Assembly (NCBI GenBank): GCA_964035015.1 | Contig: CAXIUP010000009.1 | Location: 1-64,000, forward strand | Direction: 5' to 3' | DNA from: Corallium rubrum | Lineage: Eukaryota; Cnidaria; Anthozoa; Scleralcyonacea; Coralliidae | Length of the DNA: 64,000 nt | Shown here: piece after piece, positions 11,390-23,336 of the stretch | How positions within the stretch are numbered: the first letter of the stretch is position 1 | Layout of the letters: each line of letters starts with the position of its first letter | The notes under the pieces: generated by a model | What the model saw: only the letters and a program-made list of their open reading frames with translations | Database searches by the model: none | What the model was told of the DNA's origin: nothing | Program-made: the position numbers and the translations under genes

Positions 11390-11801
11390 TTTTCGGCCTT
11401 TACCTTGGTCGGTTTTCCGGTATTACTATTGCTTTTCCTCCTCTCGAGTTCCGGTTTGACGGGTTTCCTTCTACTAAAGACGTTGTTGTGCTTTGTACAT
11501 AAACGTTGATTTGTTTGTTCTTTTGAAAGAGATATACGTATCCAAAAAACGCCTTTCTCAAGTCTTTTTGTCAAGAATATATTATGTTGTTAGTTGATGT
11601 GTTTTTTGTCAAGAACTATATTGTTCCCAGTGCCCCACAATCTTCGCCGGGCATGGTCCGTCCGTCCACACATATATACAAATATTCAGATCGCTTAAAC
11701 TGATTCGCATTTCAACACGCCTGTAAAGTGGACTCCAAGCACGTCGATATTAGCACCCTCACCGGGCTCTGGGCCTTAGGCCGCACGCCCGGGCTCGGGG
11801 A
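11390..11801 (-). mobile_element. Helitron-like copy, 5' part, inverted relative to the next copy
   Basis: On the - strand the end reads tccccgagcccgggcg after an A at 11802, the 5' end type of this family. Inward it is similar, as an inverted repeat, to 12249-12665. The 3' CTAG end was not found, so this copy is truncated or rearranged. Confidence 0.55.
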
Positions 11802-12248
11802 TAAAGAAGCGAACGCCGAATACTGTAGGATATTTCCCCTGCCAGTCTGGAATCTAGACGCTGTACACCGGACATGCCCGAACATAATTTTTTTTGTGTA
11901 CAAACATACATTTTGGCGTATATTTGGCGTACAATTCTTGTTAAAAGATGCTGACGTACACTTCGAGCTATGTTGTTTGAGATATCTGCTTAGATAAACA
12001 CCGTGTTTGGATTGGCGTACAACCGCACGCTTGTTAATTACCGTCCGGCGTACGAAAAAACAACTTTCCAGACTGGTTCCCCTGGTTTAACTCTTCGTTA
12101 TGTATGGCAACTGCTGATAAACCAAGCGACTTTATAGATTTAATAATATACATTGAGATTGGGCGAATGTCATCCAATTCGGTATCGTTATTAAGTTTAA
12201 TTTCACGCGTTTCTAACAATTAAAAAAAATCAAAAATGTTGTTCATGA

Positions 12249-12912
12249 TCCTCGAGCCCGGGCGTAGGGCCGAAGGCCCGGAGCCCGGTGAGGGTGCTAA
12301 TCTCGACACGCGTGGAGTCCATTTTACACGCGTGTAGAAAAGCAGACAATGTCAATATCTGTGATCTGAATATTTATTTGTATATATGTGTGGACGGACC
12401 TGCGCGGTAAAGATTGTGGGGCACTGGGGACAACATAGTTCTTGACAAAAAGATTTGAACTAACAACATAATTTATTCTTGACAAAAGGACTTGACAAAG
12501 GAGCTTTTGGGAAACGTATATCACTTTTGAAAGAACAGAAACAAATCAACGTCTACGTATAAAGCAGAACAACATCCTTAGTAGAAGAAAACCCGTCACA
12601 CCAAAACTCAACGAAAAGAGGAAAAAACCAACGAAGAAAAAGGTTGAAAAGGTTAAGCTTACGGTAAAAATATACAGCTGCCGCTTTCAGTATTAAATCA
12701 CCAACATTTAGTAGCAATGCTGTTCGAGTTTCCCTGTCACTGTTACAACAATTTTGTTTATCATTTCGTGTGTCCTTAAAGAATTTTAAACGTATCGTTA
12801 TGTTTTCGCTTGCCCGTGGTGTTTTTCAAAAGAGGGTTGTCCAAAGGATATAAATTTTACAAAAATTCGTGTAAATGGAGGGCGAGGGGTTGTTGTGTTA
12901 ACATATTTCTAG
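12249..12912 (+). mobile_element. non-autonomous Helitron-like element, 664 bp
   Basis: It begins TC after an A and ends CTAG before a T, with no target duplication. The 5' end contains a GC-rich palindrome (gagcccgggcgtagggccga and its partner). The same termini bound the 36264-37730 insertion, where the empty site is available. There is no coding content, and no strong hairpin just before CTAG, which weakens the call slightly. Confidence 0.7.
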
Positions 12913-13988
12913 TATAGTATTGACTTGACCATGGCCATGGGTCGGGTTAGAACCTTGACCTTGGAAAAGCTATACTTGGGTATCTGCAGTAATTACGCTG
13001 TTAGAAAACTCTTGCTCTCGCATACACGTCCTTCCGATCAAATACAAACTTTGAAAGTATTACACACAGATTGGCGATTATTCAATAAGTTTTAACTTAA
13101 ATATCAGTGTCATAAATAAATGACCACTAAATGTAATTGGCTTTACTAAGGGCCTGTTTATATGGAGCCGAGTTAGCCGAGTTACTCGGCAAACCGAGTT
13201 ACCCGCCATGAATAGAAATTCAATGCTATCCCGGCTTAGTATAATTTCATAGTGGAAAAGATTCCTGATTTCAGCTTTCTGATTGGTCCGCTCAGCGGTG
13301 AATCTGAGGTTATAGTCACCGCCTGGCGCGGTGACTATTACATCACAAGAAATTGTTCTTCAAAAGTAGTTTTGGAAAAGAGACTGGTACTTATTCAACA
13401 CTGCACTGACTTTACTCGTTTCAGTCTCCCCCTCGGAGTTGTCATTTTGAAGTATGAGATTTTAGAATTTGTCGATTCATTGAAGTGTTGATTTTTTTTT
13501 TCAAAATGGGGTCTGTAGTTTTTGAGACAAACAAAAGAGCATAATACTGAAAACATTTATCACTGAGATGTTATACATATCAAATATCGTAAAAACAAAA
13601 CTTTATAAAGGTAAGGAAGTATATTTTCTATATTTCTTCGTATTTTTTGTATGTTTTGGCTAGGTTTTGGTCGTAGCGATCTTTTCGAAAAATTCGTTAT
13701 GAGTGAAGAACATATTGAACATGAATTATGTGCAAAAAAGCCGTAACACAGGATCCAAAACACCAGAATAAAAGTCTTTTTAGCATATATTTGAATGTTT
13801 GTACAAGTTCAGTTCCAAAGTAGGATGTTTACTCTTTTTTTGAAATTATTTACTGACAAAGACTGTGGCTTGCTAACATCGTCGGTGAATAAACAGAATC
13901 ACCACTGTTAAAATGAAAGCAGTTGTTTAAAACTTTTTGTTACAACGTTATTGGTTTTTTATCAACCTCTGAAATTATACTAAAACAG

Positions 13989-14085
13989 TTAGTCACCTCA
14001 GTCTCGGTGACTATCGGTGTATTTACCTCGCCGCTTCGCGGCTCGGTAAATATTCACCGATAGTCACCTCGACTTCGGTGACTAA
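13989..14085. repeat. 97-bp hairpin with GC-rich apex
   Basis: Arms begin ttagtcacctc and end ggtgactaa, with an inner pair around tatcggtgtatttacc. The apex is cctcgccgcttcgcggctcgg. A smaller related palindrome lies at 13312-13338 (atagtcaccg and its partner). It is one of several hairpins of this design in the window. Confidence 0.75.
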
Positions 14086-14121
14086 TTGTTAAAGAGTGTT
14101 TAAATGAGACGAAGGTTTATT

Positions 14122-14241
14122 AGAAGTAATATTGGGCATTTCACTCATGTGTAGTTGCATTTTTCGCAACTGGTCCCGGTTTGGTCTTAAAATGTATATA
14201 TTCTACACTCGAATTTTCCTTCACCTAAAAATCCCTTTAAA
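14122..14241 (+). mobile_element. deleted copy of the SINE fold-back element
   Basis: The terminal motif aatattgggcatttcactc joins directly to the SINE tail (gtagttgcatttttcgcaac) and ends at cttcaccta. The tRNA-like head is missing. Confidence 0.7.
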
Positions 14242-15064
14242 TGAGACAGGCGGGTAACTCGGCTAGCCGAGATCCAGGCAAAATAGCCAAGATCTCGCGG
14301 CATGCCTGGATGAAAATATTCCCATATAAACACTCTCTTGCCGGATAACTCGGCTAGCCGAGTTGAATTCGTCACAACAGCGCACGCGTACTTATGAAGA
14401 CAATCGGAAACTACTCATGGAATGTGAAATCATTCTAATGCGTGGGCGGCTTTGCCGAGTAACTCGTCTCATATAAACACTCATCTTTTCTCAAGTCGGC
14501 TTGCCGGGTAACTCGCCTAGCCGGGTAACTCGGCTCCATATAAAGATGCCCTAAACAGCGACATTTTACACTGACGTCACATGTACATTTCTCCTACTCA
14601 GTAGCGCTTCAGTTCTGACCGTGTATAGGAGGCAAATAAAACGTTGCCAAAATAGTTGCTAATTGCGTTAAACTAGAAATATGCTCAAACAAGAAGACTA
14701 AGGCCCATTTCAGACGTCGCTCTTCTTACGTGCCGAACGCCTAATACAATTAGATTCGACTTTGGAGCGACTGAAGAGCGACGTGTGACTCAAACATCGC
14801 TCAAGAGTCGCTCTTAATTGTTTTTCATAAACACAACGTTAATTCTATTTTAAGCATATAATACTGCGGACCATTTGAAGCACAAATTGCTCGAATTTAA
14901 TAAAATTAGTTTGATTCTAGTTTGACGACACACTGCCAATAATTACACAACGCTGCATCTTTCGATTTGAGATTTTGAGTCAAGTTTCATTTTCAAGTCC
15001 GCCATCTATTCTACTTGTCCAGGCATGGAAGAAGATAGCCAATAACTTCTTAACGATCGACGTA

Positions 15065-15170
15065 CTGGAAATATATGAACGCAACAGCACCTCGCCCGAT
15101 TTCTATGCATTTTTAACACAACAACCCCCACCGCCACGCGGGCCGTCGGCGCTACGCCTGGGCTCGGGGA
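15065..15170 (-). mobile_element. 106-bp mini-Helitron-like copy
   Basis: On the - strand it begins tccccgagcccaggcg after A and ends tatatttccag before T, one substitution from the family CTAG end. It keeps only the two termini of the larger copies. Confidence 0.6.
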
Positions 15171-15988
15171 TTATTGAAAGATATGTACGTGTGTTGTTAG
15201 AAATTTAATATAAAGCGTTTGTCCTACAAAGTACAATTCTACCGCATTCTCGATTTCTGGTACTCTGCACATGCTCATGTACACAGGGGCGGATCCAGAG
15301 TGTAGCGAACGATGCTTGAGCATCAGTCAAAATTTGTAAAAAAATACAGAAATTTGATGTATTGCGCATTCTTCTGTACTAATACAGGTCGATAATATGA
15401 CATCCGTTGTTGTAGAATACTCAGGCAAAATCAATGTCAAGTTATTAAACTTCGAAGAACTCCGTCTTCTATGTTGTTTATTAGTCAGGCGTAAATTAAT
15501 CGAATATTAATAGGAATCCATCCGATCGGTTTATAGAATTCACGCCGCCGCAAAGCAAGTTGCCAATGCGTGTGGCTATTTATGTCTGCCCAATCACATC
15601 TATTTTAGAGCAAGTCTAATGAGCAACATGACCATGGGCCGGGGCGCCCTGGAGGAAATACATCGTTGCGCGTTAGTCAATTTAGTGACCTCCAGTTTCC
15701 TAATGGTCAAAGGATATGGTCAGGCGAACTCCGACCAGTAAGGTAACTTAACTAAACGTTCATATATCTGTATGATGATCAAACAATTTTAGATAACTAT
15801 ATATTTTTACAGAAGACCTTCGCGCAACAATTCAGTATTTTGTTTTATCTTTAACAGCATTTTGCCTTTATATTAATTTTAATAAACCAGTGAGTAGTTG
15901 TGATAACATTTGTGCTTGATTTCATATGCCCACGGTGACGCGCTACAAGTTTGGGAATATTGCGTATAATTTGTCACACGGTTTTAAG

Positions 15989-16118
15989 GCTGTGTGCACA
16001 CGGTAGCGTTTCCAAGCGTTTTCGTATTGTTTCAAGTAATGAACTGATTGTTCTCGATTTCCTTGAGAACAGTAAACAATGCGAAAACGCTCGGAAATGT
16101 TACCGTGTGCACACCCGC
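15989..16118. mobile_element. 130-bp palindromic MITE
   Basis: Arms of about 45 bp begin gctgtgtgcacacggtagcg and end with the near-complement. The loop is about 35 bp. It is nested in the hAT-like element. Confidence 0.7.
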
Positions 16119-16214
16119 ATTTCACAGCTGTTGAAATGCGTTTGCCATTGGGATGGAGTATATACACTATTGTAGACTACAGGCAGCGGTATAATGTTTG
16201 AAATAGGTTCGTAG

Positions 16215-16217
<3 letters not shown>

Positions 16218-16267
<50 letters not shown>

Positions 16268-16318
16268 GTGTGGGTTTTGGTCTACGAAACGCAGAGTGCT
16301 CGATAACATATAGTTAGA

Positions 16319-16361
<43 letters not shown>
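16218..16361. repeat. two TA microsatellites
   Basis: TA dinucleotide arrays lie at 16218-16266 and 16320-16361. Open frames alternating Tyr and Ile across them are artefacts. Confidence 0.95.
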
Positions 16362-16362
<1 letters not shown>

Positions 16363-16812
16363 CAAGGCAATTGCTAGAAGTTCGCAAATTCATTTTGAAC
16401 TTGGCATTTGATTGGATAATAGCAACTAAGTAGCCAATCAAATGCGAAGTTTAAAACGAGCTTGGGAACTTCAAACATTTCCGTCAAAAGGAACCTGACT
16501 GTAATTTATTTTATTTGGTAATATCAGTTTTAAATTAATCATTCGTGATGTTTAAGTATTGATGTGATTGCTTGTACTGCTTTTTAACTCTATCGCTTTT
16601 AACTTTCTTGAATATTTACAATTTGTTATATTTTCTACAAAGATCGATATTTTAAGCTCTTGTTAAAATGACGTAACGGAAGTGTCAAATTTCCCTAACA
16701 ATAAGATTTACAGTAAAGATGATGTTCTATGTTGTTGGTGTGATGAGATCACTCATGATTTGCTGTATTTTTACAAATTCCTGTCCTTTTCTGACATAAC
16801 ATTACACACAAA

Positions 16813-16882
16813 CTATGACGTCATTAAAAGATTATGACGTCATATACAGATTATGACGTCATATACAAACTATGACGTCATA
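16813..16882. promoter_or_regulatory. four tandem tgacgtca palindromes near the hAT-like right end
   Basis: tatgacgtcat occurs four times at a spacing of about 18 bp. The 8-bp core equals the consensus cAMP-response element bound by CREB/ATF proteins. The position close to a transposon end also fits subterminal transposase-binding repeats. Function is not shown by sequence alone. Confidence 0.5.
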
Positions 16883-17318
16883 AAGCTACACTCAATGTTT
16901 TCGCTGGATCCGCCCCTGGCACATTTAGAAGTTCAACGTTTGAATCAGTCGCTCCAACGTTATGCAACGTTATGCGACAGGCCTTGCCGCTCCAAATACA
17001 ATCTGTCGCACTTAATGCTTGTATTAGGTTCATCGCATGAGAAGAGTGACGTTTGAAACGGGCCTAAATTTATGAATTTAATTCAATGCGATGTTACGAA
17101 CACGCATAATTTTCAGACATTATATCCGTCCGTGACCATCTTATCATGACGCCAGATGGATACAACGTCTTTTAGACGAATTTAACTCCCCAGACCGTTT
17201 TAGACGTTGCACAATCACCGCACTTAATAGATTAAATTAAATTCGTCTGAATTAAATGCGACGATTGTGCGACGTATAAACTAGGCCTAAAAGAAACAGG
17301 AAGTGTGACTGTCCCGTT

Positions 17319-17320
<2 letters not shown>

Positions 17321-17366
<46 letters not shown>

Positions 17367-17796
17367 GAACTTTATTGATTAAATTTAGTTCTTACATATA
17401 CAATTGTAAATCTCACTTATTAAGGTAATTTACAACCGGCTACTTGAATCGATGGTATACTGTAATATATAACTATAAAAACACACAACAAACTTATACA
17501 ATACAACATTAAAAAGTTAATAAATCTGGGTTTGTCCATTCCTTATTTCGGCAACAGAATATATAATATGTAGTTCTGATGGCAATTGTCGTCATTCGTT
17601 TCACACAATAGTTTTGGTGAACTTTGTCAAAATGAAGATCATTTAGCATTTTTAGAAATGTTGAACATTCTTTCGCAAAGACACCAAGAGAGCTAATTGA
17701 TAAATTTATAAATTTTACGGATATAAATAATTTCCTTTGTTCTCTAATTAATTCTAAATATTTAGTTTTTTTACGTTCCACATTCCTTTGAAAATA
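17321..17796 (-). mobile_element. 3' end of a non-LTR-like element with an ATT tail
   Basis: On the - strand, a coding tail of about 90 residues (17781 to 17509, ending near L-L-T-F) is followed by a 3' UTR with aataaag at about 17375 and a tail of ATT repeats at 17321-17365. The peptide contains F-I-N-L-S-I-S-S-L-G and R-T-T-Y-Y-I-F-C motifs. I do not recognise a named domain. The 5' side ends at another ATT tract (about 17797-17820), so the copy looks 5'-truncated and inserted at or beside another element's tail. Confidence 0.55.
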
Positions 17797-17822
17797 ATAA
17801 TAATAATAATAATAATTACGAA

Positions 17823-18570
17823 TATTTACACAGGATAGCCTAACAGTACGATATATTATACTGTTATCACTAGGGTCCTGTGTCTAATTAAAAAACTATT
17901 AATAATAATAAATAAATAAATGTTATACGAATCGTAACAACGCAGTTAAAAATGTTCTAAATAAAACCCTATATAGATTCAGTTTTCTAGCTGAAAGCGG
18001 GAGTTCGTTAAAAGTTTTAGCTGCCATAAAATTAAAACTTTACGACCAAATTCAGTTCTTATCTTGGGTAGTTTGACAGACACGTGGTTATTTTTTTGTA
18101 TTATGCACATGCTCCTTTTTCTCAAAGACTTGCTTATAAATGTCACATACATTGTTGTGTAAACAGTCAAATACTAAACAACAGGATTTTTCTTTACTAT
18201 ATTCTCAACTGATGGTATGCGTAGATCTATTTTTGGACAAGACTTAGTTATAGTATTGAAGCTACGTTGCTCAATATTCCGTATCATTTTTCTTCTCGTT
18301 TCGGACCAGCCAAGTGTTATTGAGCTGCAATACGTGAAAACAGGCATAATCATTGTTCTATAGATCCTTTCAGCACTGGATGCATCTATGGCACTGCGGA
18401 TGCGTTGTAACAAGTTAACGCTTCCTGCTGCCTTTTTGCACATCTTGTTAAAATGGGTCTCGAGATTGAGTGAAGAATCCAAACATACACCCAGGTTTTT
18501 ATACGCTGTTGTGCAGTTTATAATTGTTTCATTAATCTTGATACTAAGATGCCTTCCATGGAGAAAACTA
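17823..18570 (-). pseudogene. non-LTR retrotransposon RT, C-terminal part
   Basis: The - strand reads the thumb and C-terminal region of a LINE reverse transcriptase. The segment from 18570 to 18174 includes N-L-G-V-C-L-D-S-S-L and I-P-V/M-P-V-F-T-Y-like motifs. A frameshift near 18175 moves to a second open stretch that ends in the conserved G-R-K-S-F-N-F and F-N-E-L-P motifs near 17990. The type fits the CR1/Jockey-like group and an ATT tail follows. The N-terminal part of the same RT lies at 22636-23108; a 4 kb block separates the two. Confidence 0.75.
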
Positions 18571-20003
18571 GACTAAGGTGAAAAAAAGTGCAGAAAAAAA
18601 TATCTTTTTATAGTTTTATATTATATTCACTGCTACACTCTACAAGACTATCCAAGTCAATAAAATCTAGTTACTCTGATCACGCAAATATGATACGCAC
18701 GCAGCGCCGTGTAAACAAAGCGCGGCTTAGCTTTGTTCTTCATCTTGCCTGATTTGTGCTATTGTATTAGCTGCAGTGATTGGCTAAATACCTAAAACAA
18801 ATTATATTACATTCGTTCATTGGTTTGCCTGATTTCGTTGTCTTTTTTGCCTGATTTGGACCATTATATGACCCTTTATCATGAACATTGATTGGTTGGC
18901 GGCGTTTTACTTTGTAGTTCTTGCCTGGTCTGCCGACTGATCTGCTGTCGAGACTGCCGATTCTGCCGAACGTTAACATGAATTATGTATACTAAGAGTC
19001 AGACTGGGAGAGCTCTTTCAGTTTCGAACACATTTCGAACATGACTTTACAAACGTGATAAAACGTGCAGTACTCACTTCAATTAAACAGCAGTGATGAT
19101 TCAATTGTCCCGATCGGTATAGGTAAGTTTTAACGTTAAGCCTTTGGTTGTCAGACGCGCAAATTATTATCGACACTGGCTATATAAGGCCAGAAGGTAT
19201 TACTCTTCAAAGGGTTCAAAGAGTCTTGGCAGTCAGACTCAAACGGTTAAGAACCTATCGCGCTAACTAATCCTTTGATTATCAAACGCGTATATTATAA
19301 TAATAGTCTTATATATAAAGGCGACGTTTATAATAGTATTCTATTCTAGCTGAATGACTGTTTGGGTTAGTAAATTTGATAGCGCGCGCGAACCTGAATT
19401 AGTTAATTTGAACCATGTGATGTCTGGTAGTGATAGTTCTGCGTAAATATTGCACAACACGAGAACACACTAGTCTTGTTTGGTTGCCTCGTGTACCTCT
19501 TGATGTTTCTCACACGACGAGATCCTAGCCCTCAGTAGCCTGGAATATCATTCAAAATATCCAAAGTGCTTAATGATTTTGGTAACCTGATTTTTTGAGC
19601 TTGTGAATGAATGTCTTTATGTGGACGTTCTGATACGTTATTCAGGATTTCCGCGTCAGTATTGCGTAGCAGCTACCTAAGATTTGATTTATTGGATCCC
19701 CCCCCCCGTTATTTTCTATAATTTTTAATGTATTTATAGTCAACATATAGCTAATACTAGAAATTACTATCGCAAGTGAAGTGCTGCCTCAAATGGGACG
19801 AAAACCTTTACTCCACAAGCAACTATGTAGTCAGCTGTGGCCAATGTGATGGCACCCCACCTGAGTTTGCCCACTCCACCCAAGTTTTTCTGACCTCTTC
19901 CCCATAAGAGCCCATAGAGTTGCCTGTGAAGGACACTGAAAAGTCCCAAAATTTAATATTAATTACAATAGACAGAGTATTTACACATTTCTTCTATATT
20001 TTT

Positions 20004-21491
20004 ACTCGGGCTACCTGTGATAGCCGAGTCTAGGTTTCGGCTCTGTTATTATTATTTTTTGTGTCGACAAATTGCAATTATTGCATCATCCCGATAGGCT
20101 TTGCGAAACCACCGTTGTATTTTTCATGGCTGATGATTTTCATGTAGGAGCGTGTAGGAGTCATGCATTTTTTCTCTCCCGACGGCCTTTGGTTGTGTTG
20201 TTCGAAGTGAATTTGTGTTTTAATGATAAACACGCTCACAATGCTTACAATAGATTATAGTAGACCTGGGTTGGTCGGCGATCTCGATAACCGTACGCTG
20301 AAAATGTGTAGTACTCGATCAAACTTTATACGAAAATTCTCGATCAATGTGTTCTCGATCAATTTACATGATCTTACATGTGTTAATATTAATTAAATTG
20401 TCCTGAAAATGTTGCTCAAGTGCTGTAAATCAAAGAACAAAGAAAGAAGATTAAGCCAACTTGGAAGTGAAAGGTAAACATGCTGTGTTTTACATCTTCA
20501 TCGAGGTTGACATTTAACTGAACTGACTTGTCTGTGAATGCTGTATGTGGTTTCCTTTATTTTTGCTTGTATTGTTTATTATTGTAATTAAACACTTTAT
20601 ATATTACTTTCATCAAGTGTGTCTTATTGTTTGGGTACACCATTACGGCCACCATTTCAATGTTTTGGTACACCAGTATGGCCACCATTTCAATGTTTTG
20701 GCACACCAGTATGGCCACCATTTCAATGTTTTGGCACACCAGTATGGCCACCATTTCAATGTTTTGGCACACCAGTATGGCCACCATTTCAATGTTTTGG
20801 TACACGAGTATGGCCACCATCTCAATGTTTTGCTACACGAGTATGGCCACCATTTCAATGTTTTGCTACACTAGTATGGTCACCATTTCAATGTTTTGCT
20901 ACACTAGTATGGCCACCATTTCATTGTTTTCCTACGCCAATATGGCCACCATTTCATTGTTTTGGTACACCAGTATGGCCACCATTTCATTGTTTTGGTA
21001 CACCAGTATGGCCACCATTTCATTGTTTTGCTACACCAGTATGGCCACCATTTCAATGTTTTGGCACACCAGTATGGCCACCATTTCATTGTTATGGCAC
21101 ACCAGTATGGCCACCATTTCATGGTTTTGGTACGCCAGTATGGCCACCATTTCATTGTTTTGGTACACCAGTATGGCCACCATTTCATTGTTTTGGTACA
21201 CCAGTATGGCCACCATTTCATTGTTTTGGTACCCCAGTGTGGCCACCATTTCATTGTTTAGGTACACCAGTATGACCACCATTTCATTGTTTTGGTATGC
21301 CAGTATGGCCACCATCTCATTGTTTTGCTACACCAGTATGGCCACCATCTCAATGTTTTGCTACACCAGTATGGCTAGGTTTCGCCTTGGTTTCTGTGTT
21401 TTTATTGTTCACAGTTCGTATTAATCTTCTTTGTTAATATGTTGTATATATTTTAAGTAGCCCGAGTTTACGCCTAGCAGGCGTCTTGTTT
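20004..21491 (+). mobile_element. Helentron-like (HINE-type) element with minisatellite core
   Basis: A left subterminal motif actcgggctac is matched by its complement gtagcccgagt at 21457-21467. The complement is followed by a short hairpin (acgcctagcaggcgt) and cttgttta. Between them are a leader of about 600 bp and a 33-bp minisatellite. The leader recurs at 31380-32120 and the tail recurs at 39325-39360. Subterminal inverted repeats, a 3' hairpin and a minisatellite core without terminal inverted repeats resemble Helentron-associated elements. The family assignment is inference. Confidence 0.6.
20640..21373 (+). repeat. 33-bp minisatellite, about 22 units
   Basis: The unit is ggccaccatttcaatg plus ttttggtacaccagtat. 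The first units read ttcaatg and later ones ttcattg. Because 33 is divisible by three, long open frames appear on both strands with an 11-residue period (F-G-T-P-V-W-P-P-F-Q-C). They are not genes. Confidence 0.95.
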
Positions 21492-22635
21492 AATTATAAA
21501 ATTGAAAACTACAAGTTACTATAACTTATCACCTGGCATAATATGGCAAGGGTTTTGACAGGATATACACACAATAATATACAAATATTAAATAATCATG
21601 CCTCTTGCTCTGATGCCGTGGCAAAACTGTCAATGCAATTCCAAGTGCTTAATTATGTTTTGACAAATCTAGAGCTTTAATAAAATTATAAAGTACAGCA
21701 ATGTACCATTAAGGCCAGAATTTGTCAGCGCAAACACAATGAACCCACACCAATATACAACTAAAAATAGAAGAAAACAAGCGTGAAATTTCCTATCAAG
21801 GAACACAGTTGTCAGTTGTAGAAACTCATATCTTACCTCGACAAGATATTCTCCTCACTGAAATTGTAAGACAGTTCACAACTTAGTGTGCGACGTGTCT
21901 CAATAGACGAGTTCTTTGACTTATCTTCTAACCAACGGCAACAAACAACAGTTGGTATTAAAGTTGTTCAGCGACATCTCTCACGAGGAATGAGATCATG
22001 GTTGTCGAGTTCCACTCGATAGTTTGTGCTGTTAACAGCGCTGATAAACTCATGAAAGAGCACTGCTTTCCTCGAGACTGGCCACTGAAACCTTCATGAC
22101 CTTGATGAATACTTCCACGAGAAAGTAAAGACATGATGTATTTGTTCTTATCGCTCTCTCCTCCGCAGAGGCTTCTATTCTGGTTAGTTGCAGGCAATTG
22201 TCGCAGGCGCGTTCTTATCGCGAATTTTCTGTCGAGGTCTCGAGGAAGAAGCTGAACCGGTAGCGGAACATGCGCACTGAGTCACACAGCTCATATATGG
22301 ATGACGTAATGCCGACAAACATCCGAAAATTTAACAAATCGAGATCTTTGTCGGCTATACATAGCTCGGAAAAAGGACTGGGCAAGGTCAAGAATAGTGT
22401 GCTGCCTCACTGACGCTCGGCCGCAAAAACGTCCAATTTATCCCTAAATTTATTTGACACCTTCCAGGTTTGATAAAATGCGCTATTAAAACACGATTTA
22501 AAACTTTTAAATCTTAATCCAAAGTACCGTCAGAATGCAGGAAATGCCATTTGAGAGGTCCAAATTTCAAAAATTTTCCGGACACCCTAGGAATGGTTTG
22601 ACTAAGGTGAAAAAAATTCTAGATCCGCCCAGGCT

Positions 22636-23108
22636 TTTAAATTAATAATCAATTCATTATTGCATGACCAGTTTGAAAAGTTGTTAATATCCTTGTTAAG
22701 ACTTTGCTCGATTTCATTAAAATCCTTTGAAGATGTAAATATTACAGTGACATCTGCATAGGTAATAACTTTTGTATGATGAAGAGGCTCGTGCACATCA
22801 TTAAAGTGGATAAGGAAGGGCAATGGACCAATAATAGATCCTTGTGGTACTCCATTGAATATAGGGTTTGGGTTGGATAGAACCCCATTGTAATGAACAA
22901 TCTGTTTCCGAAGGAATAAATAATCTGTAAACCATTGCAATTCAGTACCGAGTATTCCATAAGAGGGTAGCTTGCTTAAAAGACCTGAATAGCTATTGTA
23001 TGTTTTGTTGATCCATTGCATGACATCAAATTCAAATTCAGTTCCCCCGTAGGCTATAGCAACAGTACTTATACGCAGAACAATACCTCTCCGACAGCGT
23101 ATTAACAC
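22636..23108 (-). pseudogene. non-LTR retrotransposon RT, palm region
   Basis: On the - strand this open segment reads RT palm motifs: Y-G-I-L-G, then G-V-P-Q-G-S (motif B) and a motif C reading Y-A-D-V-T instead of Y-A-D-D-T. The second catalytic Asp is thus Val. The fragment starts just inside the RT, so it is 5'-truncated near 23108, and breaks off at 22636 where the inserted block begins. The remainder of the RT resumes at 18570. A few residues of RT sequence between the parts are missing. Confidence 0.82.
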
Positions 23109-23336
23109 TTTAAAGCCTGGAGCTTTCCGGTTGACGAGTAAAATCGTCTGGCGTTAGCCAGAGTAAAATAATGTGGCGTTAGCCAGAGTAAAATAATAAA
23201 AGCCGGGTTTAGGTCTCAAAGGGTTAACGAGATAGTTTTTAACCCTTTAAAGCCTGGAGCTTTCCCGTTGACGACTAAAATCGTCTGGCGTTAGCAAGAG
23301 TAAGATAATAAAAGTCGTGTTCAGGTCTCAAAGGGT
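23109..23336. repeat. two tandem copies of a unit of about 95-120 bp
   Basis: Copies begin near 23108 and 23243 with ccctttaaagcctggagctt and end in aggtctcaaagggt, so each unit has inverted ends (accctttaa against aaagggt). A related sequence occurs in both arms of the 32-39 kb palindrome. Confidence 0.7.

Larger units (their letters stand above)
13150..14551. mobile_element. PIF/Harbinger-like TIR element, 1.4 kb
   Basis: The termini are gggcctgtttatatggagcc on the left and the near-complement on the right, followed inward by repeated ccgagttac-type motifs. The trinucleotide TAA flanks both sides (13147-13149 and 14552-14554), the target duplication typical of PIF/Harbinger. No transposase is recognisable. 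A hairpin and a SINE-tail fragment are nested inside. Confidence 0.75.
15284..16918. mobile_element. hAT-like element, 1.6 kb, non-autonomous
   Basis: The ends are caggggcggatccag and ctggatccgcccctg, a perfect 15-bp inverted repeat matching the element at 2489-6404. The flanks gtaca and gcaca form an imperfect 5-bp duplication. There is no transposase. It contains a palindromic MITE, two TA microsatellites and four tgacgtca palindromes. Confidence 0.8.
14702..17064. mobile_element. second PIF/Harbinger-like TIR element, 2.4 kb
   Basis: Left end ggcccatttcagacgtcgct and right end the near-complement (from aacgtcactcttct inward) form an imperfect inverted repeat of about 30 bp. TAA flanks both sides (14699-14701 and 17065-17067). 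No transposase is recognised. A mini-Helitron and a hAT-like element are nested inside. A related right end, ctaggcctaa, occurs at about 17278-17288 without a visible partner. Confidence 0.7.
18571..22635. other. block splitting the LINE; mosaic of repeats
   Basis: The motif gactaaggtgaaaaaaa lies at both edges (about 18563 and 22598). The right edge carries a hAT-type end (ttctagatccgcccagg, to 22636), with the terminal sequence common to other hAT-like copies from about 22500. No matching left terminus was found. A Helentron-like element occupies 20004-21491. Nothing else in 18.6-20.0 or 21.5-22.5 kb was recognised as coding. Confidence 0.5.

Noticed and set aside
18767..18979. A 70-residue basic open frame on the - strand
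   Set aside because: No domain, start context or splice signal; likely chance.
20557..21424. Long open frames on both strands with an 11-residue repeat
   Set aside because: They follow from a 33-bp minisatellite whose period is divisible by three; both strands are open and no start or domain supports a gene.
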